Shown: piece after piece, positions 1 through 10,781 of the stretch
Layout of the letters: the number at the start of each line of letters is the position of its first letter
How positions within the stretch are numbered: position 1 is the first letter of the stretch
Assembly (NCBI RefSeq): GCF_026230105.1
Contig: NC_079474.1
Coordinates: 43,228,294 to 43,292,293, forward strand
DNA length: 64,000 nucleotides
Direction: 5' to 3'
From: Diorhabda sublineata
Lineage: Eukaryota; Arthropoda; Insecta; Coleoptera; Chrysomelidae
Notes under the pieces: generated by a model
Databases searched by the model: none
The model's input: the letters and a program-made list of their open reading frames with translations, nothing else
What the model was told of the DNA's origin: nothing
Translations under genes and position numbers: made by a program

Positions 1-1
1 T

Positions 2-169
2 GATTTAAATATTATATGTTTTAAGTTCGTTCCACCGCTGAAAATAATTGATGTCAAGAAGGAATTGGAGATAAAAAATATAGAGAAAAACTGTAGAGTT
101 GTAGTTCAATTTGAAAGTAGCTTAAAAAGAGTTCAGGAAGAAGTGAAATATTCGGAATTAAACTAGAAG
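2..169 (+). other. Short open frame running in from the window edge
   Basis: The frame is open from base 2 to a TAG near 169 and reads FVPPLKIIDVKKELEIKNIE then KNCRVVVQFESSLKRVQEEV. It is lysine/glutamate-rich, coiled-coil-like. An AATAAA lies near 297. It could be the 3' exon of a gene to the left, or transposon debris. I do not recognise it. Confidence 0.2.
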
Positions 170-367
170 GAATGGAGGAATATTTTAGAATTGTTTATTA
201 CAATGCAAAAAAGTGGCATTGAATTAGAGTAGATTACTAGAATCCTAATGTAAACTAATGTGAATTAATTTTACACCATTCCAAATCATATTACAATTAA
301 TAAATGTTAAGCTTATTATTAAATTTTTGTGGGTATGAAATGTTCGTTATTGATTTATATAACTGTT

Positions 368-1528
368 TACGAAGATGGTACCAGAAGTACCTGGTCTACC
401 AAAGGAAAAAATATATTCATATTTCGACGTAATCTCGTTTACACTTTTTCCAACGATGTTCAATACTCTTTTCATAATAAGAATCGTCGAGCTCCTCAAA
501 ATAGCCATTAACTGCTATCTTCATTGTTCGAAAATCTTTCACCATCTAGCCATTTTTCTCAAGTCAAGTCAAGAAGATAATCCCAAGGGGCTGAATCTAG
601 CGAACAGGGTGCTTGAGGTAGCAATTCAAACTTAAATTCATTAATTTTGTCCATTGCAATAACGGATTTATCAGCTGGTGCATTGTCTTAATAAAACAAC
701 AAAATCTTCTTAGCCAAATGCGGTCGTTGTTGCTTGATTTCTCTGTTCAAACGTTGCAATAATTTCGCATAATACTCACCGTTTATAGTTTTTCCTTTTT
801 CAAGATAGTCAATGAAAATTATACTACGCGCATCCCAATAAACCGACGACATGACCTTACCTGTAGTTGGAGCGATCTTTGCCTTCTTTGGAGCCGGTTC
901 TCCCTTTTCAGTCCATTGTTTTGATTGTACTTTTGTTTAGGGTTTGAAGTGATGGACCCATATTTCATCCATGCTTATGAAATGGTACAAAAATTCGGCT
1001 TCTATTCTGTGAAAGATTGCTAAGCACTCGATGGAAACATCTTCACGACGCTGTTTTTGTTCCATTGTGAGCAAACGCAGCTCCCATCTTGCGCAAAGCT
1101 TTCTCATGTTCAAATTCTTAGTTAATATGCGATGTACGATATGCCTATTGTATCTACTAGCTAGCGCACTTTCAGTCGACGATCATTCAGTACCGCTTTA
1201 TTGATTTTGTTCAACATTTCAGGAGTCGTCACCTTATTAGGTCGACCATTGCAATGCAGGTCTTCGCATGTCGTACGGCATAGTTTAAACTCTGCTACCC
1301 TATATTTTACTTTTATTTTCACTGGATAACGGAGGAGCAGTCTCACCCAGAGTAGAATCTAGTTCAACTATTATATTGGTTGGGCTAAGGCCTCTCAAAT
1401 AAAAGTATTGTATCACATAACGATGACCAATTTTTTCCATGTTTGCAAATTCACTGAAAACAGGCGTCTACTACAAGCAACTACTGCGATCTCTAGGTCA
1501 AGCCAGGTACTTTTGAGACCATTCTCTA
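368..1528 (-). mobile_element. Mariner element with both terminal repeats, decayed transposase
   Basis: The left end reads TACGAAGATGGTACCAGAAG at 368 and the right end, read on the other strand, is a close match ending near 1528 (AGCCAGGTACTTTTGAGACC on the plus strand). Both ends abut TA. The minus strand between them encodes a mariner-type transposase in broken frames: GRPNKVTTPEMLNKI, NMRKLCARW-LRLLT, MDEIWVHHF (first catalytic Asp), QDNAPADKSV-type block (second Asp), and a corrupted third-Asp block (SLDSAPWDYL). Length is about 1.16 kb, near the usual 1.3 kb. Several stops and frameshifts make it non-functional. A deletion derivative of the same family lies at 32382-32655. Confidence 0.85.
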
Positions 1529-4500
1529 ACTATTTTCTGAATTTATGGAGAATATTTGTACAAACAGGAGATGTTATTGTCAAAATTCTAGTAGATTATA
1601 AAATGTTGGTACTCAAGTTTTTTTGGAAGGTAAGAAAAAATAAAATGTTCAATCTAGGATCATATATTATTCTTCAACAATAATGTGGTTTTAATTTATC
1701 AGCTATAATTTACAAATGTGTGTCTTTGTATCCTAAATATTATATATACAGTATTTACATGGGATCAGTTTAAAATATTTTCATCAATCTACTACTTACT
1801 CATAATTATTTTTATTTTAAAATCTGGTTTTAAAACAATGTTAAAATCTTATTATTTACTTGTACTGGCTAGATAAGTGGCTATATTAAAATTCGATAAG
1901 CTTACTTTCCACGTTTTATTTCGTTTTAAAATACTTTCAGAAAATATTTTAAACGTCCTTTTCTTTGTTTAATTAAACATCACATTTCATATGTTACTCT
2001 TTCCTATAGCACAATAAGTTAATCAAAAATGTGTTTAAAAATATCATATTTTCATGTTAAATTTAGCATAATCCACAAATTTTATGTTGAACTTCAAATT
2101 TGATTAGCAAATAAATGAATCATTGCAGGAATCAGAACTATTTCCAACAAACAAGTACTTTCAACTCAACAGTTAAGGGTATTTCATAAATCTCGACAAT
2201 ATTCAAGTGAATAAATAATCAAATTTATAAAATACTAATCGATTTCAAATTAAGTGCAGGAAAATTTTCACATTAACAATAACAAATATCACAATTCTTG
2301 TCGGATACAATAACAAAAATAGAAATTCAACTGAAACATTCAACTTTAAAACATTCCGTCTTTTGAATTTCTCCCTGCTATCAATTTGCGTTCTTGTGAA
2401 TAAGTTTAAGGGACTATTTATTGCAAACATTCTTCGGCTATTCACAATATCTTGTATATTCGTAGGCTTATTATGATTTGGTCACCCCGAGACTCTTGTT
2501 TGATATTTTAAAAGATGTTTGCCGTGAGCATATTAGTCCATAGCTTGCAAAACATGTTTATACATCAATTTAAAAGTCTTTCAAATTCATCTCACATTTA
2601 CTCATTTCATCTTGACAGTATATATTATCATTTGGTTGCACTCAGATTCTAATTTTGGTTTAAACTTTTAAAAGATGTTTATGCTAGGAATCTTCTTCAA
2701 AAGCTCTCAAAACATGTTTACGCACTTGTTTAAATTAGGAACCTATTGAATTCACCTCGCTTTCTTTTGGTATTGCGAGTTTTTGATATCTTGCAGAAGA
2801 CTTATTCCATTTTTTCCTATATTTGGTTATAGGTTTCATGTTTTCGTTTGTATTGATTTTATTTCATTTTATCATGATATTATATTAACTGTGCTTCTTT
2901 CTAGTTATTGCTGAATAGTATATATTATCTACAGAATATAAAAAGCCTACCGATTTGCTTACTAAACACATTTTTGATAATCTGTTTTTGTGGAAAATTA
3001 TCGTTTCAATTCCGATAAACTTTAAAATATCAACAATAGAATAGGGAAATTACTTATATCTAATAAATAGACGGAGATATTTTTTTTTTTTCATAAATTG
3101 ACTCAAAATATCAACAGCATCATATCAAACGATTTAAACTACTTTGTTTCATAGTACCTTACCGACATATGATTGTAATGTGGAATAAAATAAATCAAAA
3201 TGCAATTATATACTTTTAAAAACTTCTTACAATTAGTACACGAGGAACAAATATATACTCGTCATCGTTGTAGCTTCACAAGGTCATTTATCTTACGCAT
3301 TTTGAAATTGTTTCCACTATTGTTGTTGTGAATCAAATTCCAGCTTAAAAATTCCAGCTTAAACTAAATCAGAATTCAAACTATGTTTTATCGTTGTAGT
3401 TGAATGTGGTTTGAATCCACTAATTTTTATAATGCATTCAAATATATTTTACTAGGATCATATACGAAAATAATGGATTTCCTATAATTTGCATCTTTAG
3501 AAAACACAAATTCTCAATTATATGCCCAAAGGGTGTTGACTTTCCACTATTCTTGTAGCAAAAATTAAAAAATACAATAGCCACTCTGTATATTTTGAGA
3601 TGACGCAAAATTTGAGTAGTAGAAGCAATCAAATCATTAATCAATCAACCAACCCATTCTTCCAATGTGGCCATGTGTGATTTCTGGTTAATCTTCAACC
3701 TAAAGAATTATTCACATGATCGGTATTTCACGTTAAAAGATGAGATACTTGAGGGAATTAATTTTTTGAGGGCAATGACAAAGAAGTTGTGGAAGTTCTA
3801 TTTATGTACGTGTTGCAGCCACTTTGTACATGTTGTTTACTACTTTACTTTATTTATTTATATATAAAAATTAAATCATTGTTCTTGATAGATATGAGAG
3901 ACGAGGTTCTTCCACCTCATATTTGCCATACTCACAAAAATAAGTGCAAGTCGTTTGTGTAAGTAGGAAAAATGAAGTTCACAACTCGATAAAAAACATT
4001 CCCTAATAATATTTCACTTGGCTAGTGTTCCGTTCACAACATTCACATTCGTGTAAAATTTGTTACTTCTTTTTGCTTCGTAGAAAAGTAGCATTAAACA
4101 ATAAATATTGTACATATCACATTGCACGCAAAAAAGTTTCTTTTGAAGAGACAAATATACATCTTGTAGACCGGTTTCAGGCTTCTTGGGTGCCATCAGT
4201 ATGAGCTCAGAGATTCCAATCTGAGTCAATACGAATTCCTCTCATATCTCTGAAATTATCAAATTCAAGGTAAATTCACACAAAAAATCCTTTTTTCGTT
4301 TATAGTTCTAGAAACGTTTGACAACTTCGATACTTTATTACATTATAATTCGTTCAATATATAATTGGTCTCACTTTTTCTAGGTTTTTTGATACAATAT
4401 CTTTCCAGTTTCGTCTTTCTACTTTTATTTATCTAATAATTTATTGAAATAGTTTACTCTCTAGCTTTAACTCATCTCGTGGTCCCTTTCCTTGGTAATT

Positions 4501-7500
4501 GATAATTGTCACTTTCTTAACTGTTAAGTCCAACCAATTATTAGGTATTCTATTCACCATAATCAATTTCATCAGCTTTTTTGTCTTGTACACATATTAT
4601 ATATTTTCTAGAAGATTATGAGATATTTTAGGCAGTCTCAAAATTCACTCTGTCTGCTACCATTTGACTATTTCATCGTCTTTTTAAGTATCCTGATATT
4701 ATTTTAGATACTAATTTAATATTTAACTGGTTTTGATCTAAAATATTCGTTGATACGATGAATTGAAGATAAACAACTAAATAATTTTCTTGTTATTTGA
4801 AATACAACGTATAATCTCCGAATACTTAATTTCTGGAAATATATTTTTATTGTGAAGACAATTTTTTCGAATTTTGTGGTTTGATATGATACCGTCGCCA
4901 ATAACAAGAATTTTTTATATATTTTTTGCTATACTATGCCATCGTAGGCCCCATAAACTTTCTTAAATCTGTTGCATAAGACTTCAGTATCACCAATCTA
5001 ATCGAAAAAGATCTAAATATAATTGGCAGTATATATTATAATATCTATTTACTTTTTTAATGAACAAAAACGCGCCTAGAATACATATGGAATTATCAGA
5101 CATTGATTTCTTAATAAATCTATGGGTAATAATAGATAAAAACTGTATGATATTTTATAGAAAGATTGGTAACTTCAAACAACAAACGCTGATGTTATTT
5201 GTTGATGAAATTATAAAATCTATCATTATAGAAGGTGATTTGAGAGATTCACTCAGAATTATTTTTAATTAGTTACCTTTTGATGACCTTATAATAATAT
5301 TATTCGAATAATTTTAAAACTGCGCCAACTAAATCAAAATGATCGAGTGTAAATTCAATTATGACAATACCATTTTATGCATCTAATATGAATTTACAAA
5401 TTGATTGAAATTTGGGATGAAATATCAGTGAAATTATTCACTCACAATGAGGCTCATAAGACATGATGACAAACCAACAGTAGAATAACTAAGTCTCTAG
5501 ATTTGAGCGGGGTGTTTCTGAATTTTTGAGAGAAAATACTTTGAAGTATCCGAAATACATCTGTAGAAATTTTTTTAGAATCATAGTAGGTACTGAAAAG
5601 AGTTGCTTTTCTGAATTTTGAAACAACAGAAAAAATTACGGAAAAATCTTTCAATAAAAGTTGTTGATATGTACAAAGAGTGAGTACAGCTTGAGGAATG
5701 ATAATTATAGCTATAAACAATCACCATCACAAGATTCATTGAGAGAAACTTGCTTAATTTCAGGAGAATTTCTCACATCTTCTCAACCAAATTATAACGA
5801 ATCAAAATTTTGAAATTGATGCCATTTTCAACCACTTTGCACTAAAGAAAATAACTTATTGTATAATTTAGAAAATAGCGAAAAAATTGGGAAACTTGCG
5901 TATCCCAAAAAGTGAAGTCCTGTACACCGCTTTGTCGTAAGCTAATTAATTTTTATTATTTTCTATTTTCGACTGCTTAACTGCTTTTGTCGAATAAAAT
6001 GGATAAGATATAGTTTACGGTTCTCATTCTCATTTCAAAAAGAATGTTTGCGGAGCTGTAGTACCACGTAAATCTTGATGAGAATTGCTGCATAAAATGT
6101 TTAGAAGAAGAAAGTAATATGTTACATAATCATTCTACGTGAGTAGTATCCTATTTAGAATCCAATAATCTTTTATTAAATGTTTGTAAATTCCTCATAC
6201 AATTTTAATCTATTCATTAATAATATTATGAATAACATATTTCATATCTAGATCACACGGAAAAACGACAACTATAAAAAACAAGATAAATTGGTAATTA
6301 GGGCATTAGAAGGACAGTTATGTATTTTTAGTATCTGAAAAACCCTTCCAATCATACTGACGCTTGATCTGAACTCTATCAGAAATTATGTAGAGTCAAA
6401 TTAAAAAAAAAAACGTCAAGCCTCATAACGAAATATTGTACCCTGTTTTTATTTGGTATCATTAACATTTTTTCACATATCCAAAAACCATCATCTCATT
6501 TTTGTGATTTTAGCTTGGTGAATATTTGATTCTCATCCACATATGATATTCATGTGTTCCACAGATTGCTTTTCACTACATTTGTCGTTCAACTAGTAAC
6601 AAGTGATCGCATTTGACTTGCAAGCGTCGACCGTGAAACTGTACCATCATCTAATTCAAGTAAATATATTTTCGGTTTTTCTCTATTTTGTGAAAAATTC
6701 ATCAGCATTTCCCTTCACGAATGTTTTTATTTGGGCAGTAAATGCAAGATATTTGTAGTTATTTTGCATACTTATTATTATAACGTATCTATTCTCTAGG
6801 GCTATACCGGCCCTGCCCGTTTTGAATTCCAAGAATGGGAGGCGGAAGAATAGTTGTGAGTAAACCACCAGACACGAATTACATTCCTATATTATTTCAC
6901 TATTGATTGTTTTGCCGTTTTTATGCCATATTTATGCAAACATTAGCTTTGTTCGCGGTAGATATCCTGAACATGTTCTGTCACCAAATTCATGCGCAGT
7001 TTGAAACTGTGCGTTCGCGGGGCTAATAAAACACATCTGGCGCATGTGCATTCATCCTTTTTGTGATGTTTACCACGAAATAACCTCTAACCTACGTGGT
7101 TTTCAACGTAATTGTATTTAAAAAACGTGGTAGTTGAATTTATCACAAATATCAATAATAAACCTTTCGGGTGGTTAATTAAAAAATCACTTTTAGCATT
7201 GTTATAATGATCATGACTTTAAACAATAAAATATCTCACGAATCTTTGTAAGTTTGTGTGGCCTGCTTATTGACTTCCTCGGCCATCCTAGGAGTTATTC
7301 CATGTCAAGTTATTGAGTTTCTCGCAGACCTATATGTAACGACGTTGAGCTCAGGCTTTATTATCACCTTTAGAATGTACCTTATCAGACTAACTAGTTG
7401 AGACTGATCGTTGAAGTTTTATTTAATCTTTTTCGCGTGCTGTTACCATTATAGTATCTTAGTTTCCATGATGGCTATCATATTGACTACCAAAATACCA

Positions 7501-8299
7501 ATGGTTCATATATTGAAGTGAGAAGTTGTTGAACGCATTGATGAAGATTTTTTTCAACTACTCTGTTGTTCACTGACCCATATTTCTCTTACTCATTACT
7601 TTGCCTTGTATTAGCAAGTGAAGAAGATCGTATTTTATTTATTCATTCGATAACTATCACTAATCACTTGTGGCTTCTGTAATGACAATAAGTTTAATGA
7701 TACTCCACTTCTTGAAGTGGAAACTGGTTCAGAACTAACAGTTCTTATCTCTTGTTTGAATAATTTCCACCGTTTTTACCGAGTAATTATATGTTCAATA
7801 TTGATATTTACTTTTATTTTGGTATTGCAGCTTTTAGAGAGCAAAATTATTGTGTACGAAAATGAACTTGACAGGAAATTGACTTGAATCGTTTTTCCAG
7901 TGTGTTCTTAATATGTTATCTAAATAAATGTGAATCTTTCTACAAATAATAATTGAAGTGAACATCAGAATGAATACTAGAACCAGTCCTAGTTGAAAGG
8001 CGATTAGGCGTATGCCTAAAAAGATATATATAATCTAAGCGCTTATTACCAGTATTTTCTCTTTACTACTTCGTAAAGAATAAAAATTATTCGCGTGGTT
8101 CGACCCATAGAACAACAATCTATAGAAGTAAGAGTTTTCCTTGGGAAATATTGGGAACGTAGTTGTATAGCTGACATATAAGGTCAATCAATCAACTCAA
8201 TAGTTTTTTTTTCATCAATTTCAATAAGAACTATACTAGACTTGATTTTATATTCAATTGATAGATAATAACATTAATAATTACACTGGTCAACAAAAT
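1529..8299. other. Intergenic DNA, no gene recognised
   Basis: Apart from the tandem duplication at 2475-2761 I see no recognisable gene, RNA or transposon in this AT-rich stretch. The open frames here are short (60-90 codons) and have no family features. A slightly GC-richer patch at 6930-7120 contains GCGCAGTTTGAAACTGTGCG, a partial palindrome of unknown meaning. Confidence 0.6.
2475..2761 (+). repeat. Degenerate tandem duplication, two units of about 156 bp
   Basis: Unit 1 (from 2475) and unit 2 (from 2631) share in order ATTTGGT, the TTTTAAAAGATGTTT block (about 2505 and 2668), CAAAACATGTTTA (about 2550 and 2708), TTTAAA and AATTCA(T/C)CTC. Between these the units differ. No coding content is seen. 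Confidence 0.6.
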
Positions 8300-9205
8300 T
8301 TTGAAGGTACCACCAAATTTGTCACATCAGGGACAATAAATAGCTATGATTTTAGTGAGTATTTGGCTTCTTGTAGGTCTCTTTTAAGTGGTTAACAGTA
8401 ATCTACTAGCATTCCTCGACTTTTTTTCCTTGTAATTTTTCGATTCCTTTCCTAGGAAATTTTGAACAACATTCACAAAGCATTTCCAGATCATTCAGCT
8501 TTCCTTCAAATTTTCTATCCTTCATTAGTTTCTGTATTTGTGGAACAATAAATATTCCTTCTTCAATTTTTACCTCGTTGAGTCTGGGAAATTTCTCTAT
8601 CAAGTATAAGAATCTACTGCCATCTTTAGAGAGAGCTTTCACAAAATTTTTCATCATGCCGAGTTTTAAAGGCAACGGTATGTTGTCACTAAAGGATCAT
8701 TTTTTTAGACAAATCACGTACTAAATTCTTTAAATAACTTCGTATCAATAAATGCGGTTCTTCTGAAGTTGAAGGCTCATAACTTGGGATACCTTATCGA
8801 GTTGACCAAGAATAAATTCGGGACTAGAAACAGAAACTTTCTGCTTGATTTGGCACAGGCAGTTCGGCACTATGTATTATTTATCTGTTGGCCGATGACA
8901 AATTTGAGTACTGGACTTGATTGTGCCGCCTTCTGTTTAAATCAAACAAAAATAACAATCAATTACATGATCTTTGGGTTTCGTTCAAATATTTCAAATT
9001 TGTATACCAAAACGCAAATCTCTATTTTCTTGTTTAGCCCAACCAAATAGACGTCTCACACTCATTAAACAATATATATGTTGAACCCAGGATTTATATT
9101 GATGGCCCACCGGAAAACGAAAATAGTTTAAACAGTACTTTCCAATTATTGGCGTGAATTTTGACGCTGAGAAGTAAAAGTTCACTTTACACACGCATAA
9201 CAAAA
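8300..9205 (-). mobile_element. Remnant of a widespread arthropod repeat-encoded ORF
   Basis: On the minus strand, starting near 9050, are the blocks WAKQENRDLRFGI, KPKDHVIDCYFC, a run near 8770 (RYPKL-type, out of frame), and the open stretch at 8675-8406 reading LPLKLGMMKNFVKAL, EKFPRLNEVKIEEGIF and PQIQKLMKDRKFEGKLNDLE. I recognise this as a family present in many copies in insect and crustacean genomes, usually annotated only as uncharacterised protein. I cannot name the transposon superfamily. Frameshifts and stops show this copy is dead. The plus-strand open frame at 8769-9050 is a shadow. Confidence 0.65.
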
Positions 9206-9976
9206 ACTGTCCGGGTTATCAGAACACTTTCTAAATTAAGTTACTCAAACAAAAATACGTGAATGAGGTCAGAAAAGAATATATAACTGTCACATAAAAA
9301 CTGGATGTGGCTAAAACAAAAAAACAAAATAATATTCTTTTTCGAATAAGGGTACATCAAAACAAATAAGAATAATCACAAAGTTCGTGTGACAAAAACA
9401 GTGTTAACCAGTGTTATAAAAGAATAAGATAAAAATTATTTTAGAGCCATGGTATAGAATTTAAAGCTTTTAACCAAATAAAATCTCTCATATCTTCCAC
9501 ATTTCACTTAACTTTATGAAAACTAGTATTCCAAATACTACAAATAATTACCTCAAAGTGAAATAATTGATGATAAGAGTTATTGTGGTGTTTCCGTTTC
9601 CTAAGGGAAGGGTTTAACATTCTCGCATCTAAACGGAATCGACAAACCGGACGTAGATGAAATGAAAGGAAAACGTTGTAAACCGAGAAATCGGTCGAGA
9701 TCAGAGACTCTACTAAATTTCCAGACTTTTAAACTAAATTTTAATCTGAATAGTTCATGGAAAATTCATCGAATGCGTTTGGAAATCGGAAACATGTCAG
9801 TTTCATTGTTGTAGATGGGTTACCAAATAGATACTAAAACATGTTGTGCTATGGATTTGACCAAAACGTCTTGAACTACTTATTATTGGATTATAATTGA
9901 TGAAATCTACCACAAATACGGACGTGGTACGGTACCTCGACGCAGGTGAAGAAATAAATATTGACTTTTAAAAATT

Positions 9977-9982
9977 TTTATT
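9977..9982 (-). terminator. Possible polyadenylation signal of Nmdar2
   Basis: The minus strand reads AATAAA here, about 320 bases downstream of the receptor stop codon. It is the first such hexamer I noticed below the stop. AT-rich DNA produces this hexamer often by chance, so the call is weak. Confidence 0.3.
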
Positions 9983-10083
9983 CCTTATAAAGTGCAGTAA
10001 AATGTATCCTAAGCGCTTAGACTAAAGGCTTCTAATAACACTTAGTGGTCAATTCTTATATCACTCTACAATTCTATAAGGCC

Positions 10084-10134
10084 GTTTAGTCATTCTTAGG
10101 CACCATCGTACTTCTCCGTGCCTAAAGATTAAAC
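10084..10134. repeat. Inverted repeat in the receptor 3' UTR region
   Basis: The left arm (10084-10103) contains TTAGGCAC and the right arm (10118-10134) GTGCCTAAAGATTAAAC. The arms pair almost completely, with a few unpaired bases on the left, and leave a 14-base loop. If transcribed with the receptor mRNA it would form a hairpin between the stop codon and the possible poly(A) signal. It could equally be a foldback transposon remnant. Confidence 0.5.
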
Positions 10135-10301
10135 GACTTTCGAGAAATTTTTATATTTTTTTTTCTAAAAATTTTTATGACTCGTTTTAAAACATGCTGA
10201 TAATAGTGGTCGATGATCATAAAAAAACGCAGAGCTTTTCCAAATTGTCTGCCAAAATTGGCTTTTAAGTCACAGAAAGTAAGATTTCCTCTTTACTCCC
10301 T

Positions 10302-10781
10302 TCAAGACGGTTCTTTTATCGGTTCTTCTTTGTCGCGCAGCGCTTTCAATAAATGACTTCTAAGCTCCGACTCGGAACTTCTCCACAGCAAAACCAATTC
10401 GTCTTTTGACAAGCGCTCCAGAGGAGATCGACCATTGGAATTTCTTGGAGAACAATTGGGAGGTGGGGGAGCGGGTGGTAGATCGTCTTCTCTAGATTTT
10501 GACCTCTGTCGAGGTTTTTTTCTGTCGGATGTAACTGGATTACCACTATCTAAGGATTTAGATTGTTCTGTTAGCTTGTTACGCTTGCTCGTTTCGGTTA
10601 ACCCTGTCGAGTCACTAAAACTTTGATGTCTTGTTTTCGATTTTCTGACGAGAGGAGGGTGGCTGGCTTCATTTTTAGAGGTATCTTCTACTTGAATTCT
10701 TATTTGTGGATTGGCGTTTTGTTTTGGATTATTGTCCGTACTTCGTTTGAGCGGTGGTCTAGGTTTATTAACGATTACACT
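10302..10781 (-). CDS. Nmdar2: Nmdar2 terminal exon with stop codon
   Basis: The 480-bp last coding exon starts SVIVNKPRPPLKRS after the acceptor TTTCAG and ends RDKEEPIKEPS with TGA at 10304-10302. It contains a short polyproline run (LPPAPPPPN), an R-S-K-S-R-E basic block, and a C-terminal amphipathic segment (LSKDELVLLWRSSESELRSH). The final residues do not match the ESDV-type PDZ ligand of vertebrate GluN2. An alternative last exon cannot be excluded. The join to IDQLQ in the previous exon is phase 0. Confidence 0.88.
   Translation of the reverse strand, partial: SVIVNKPRPPLKRSTDNNPKQNANPQIRIQVEDTSKNEASHPPLVRKSKTRHQSFSDSTGLTETSKRNKLTEQSKSLDSGNPVTSDRKKPRQRSKSREDDLPPAPPPPNCSPRNSNGRSPLERLSKDELVLLWRSSESELRSHLLKALRDKEEPIKEPS

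Noticed and set aside
6930..7120. GC-richer patch considered as a promoter or CpG island
   Set aside because: No gene start, initiator or ordered motif was seen nearby.
10346..10546. Second open frame on the minus strand inside the last receptor exon
   Set aside because: It overlaps the tail exon in a different frame and has no independent support.
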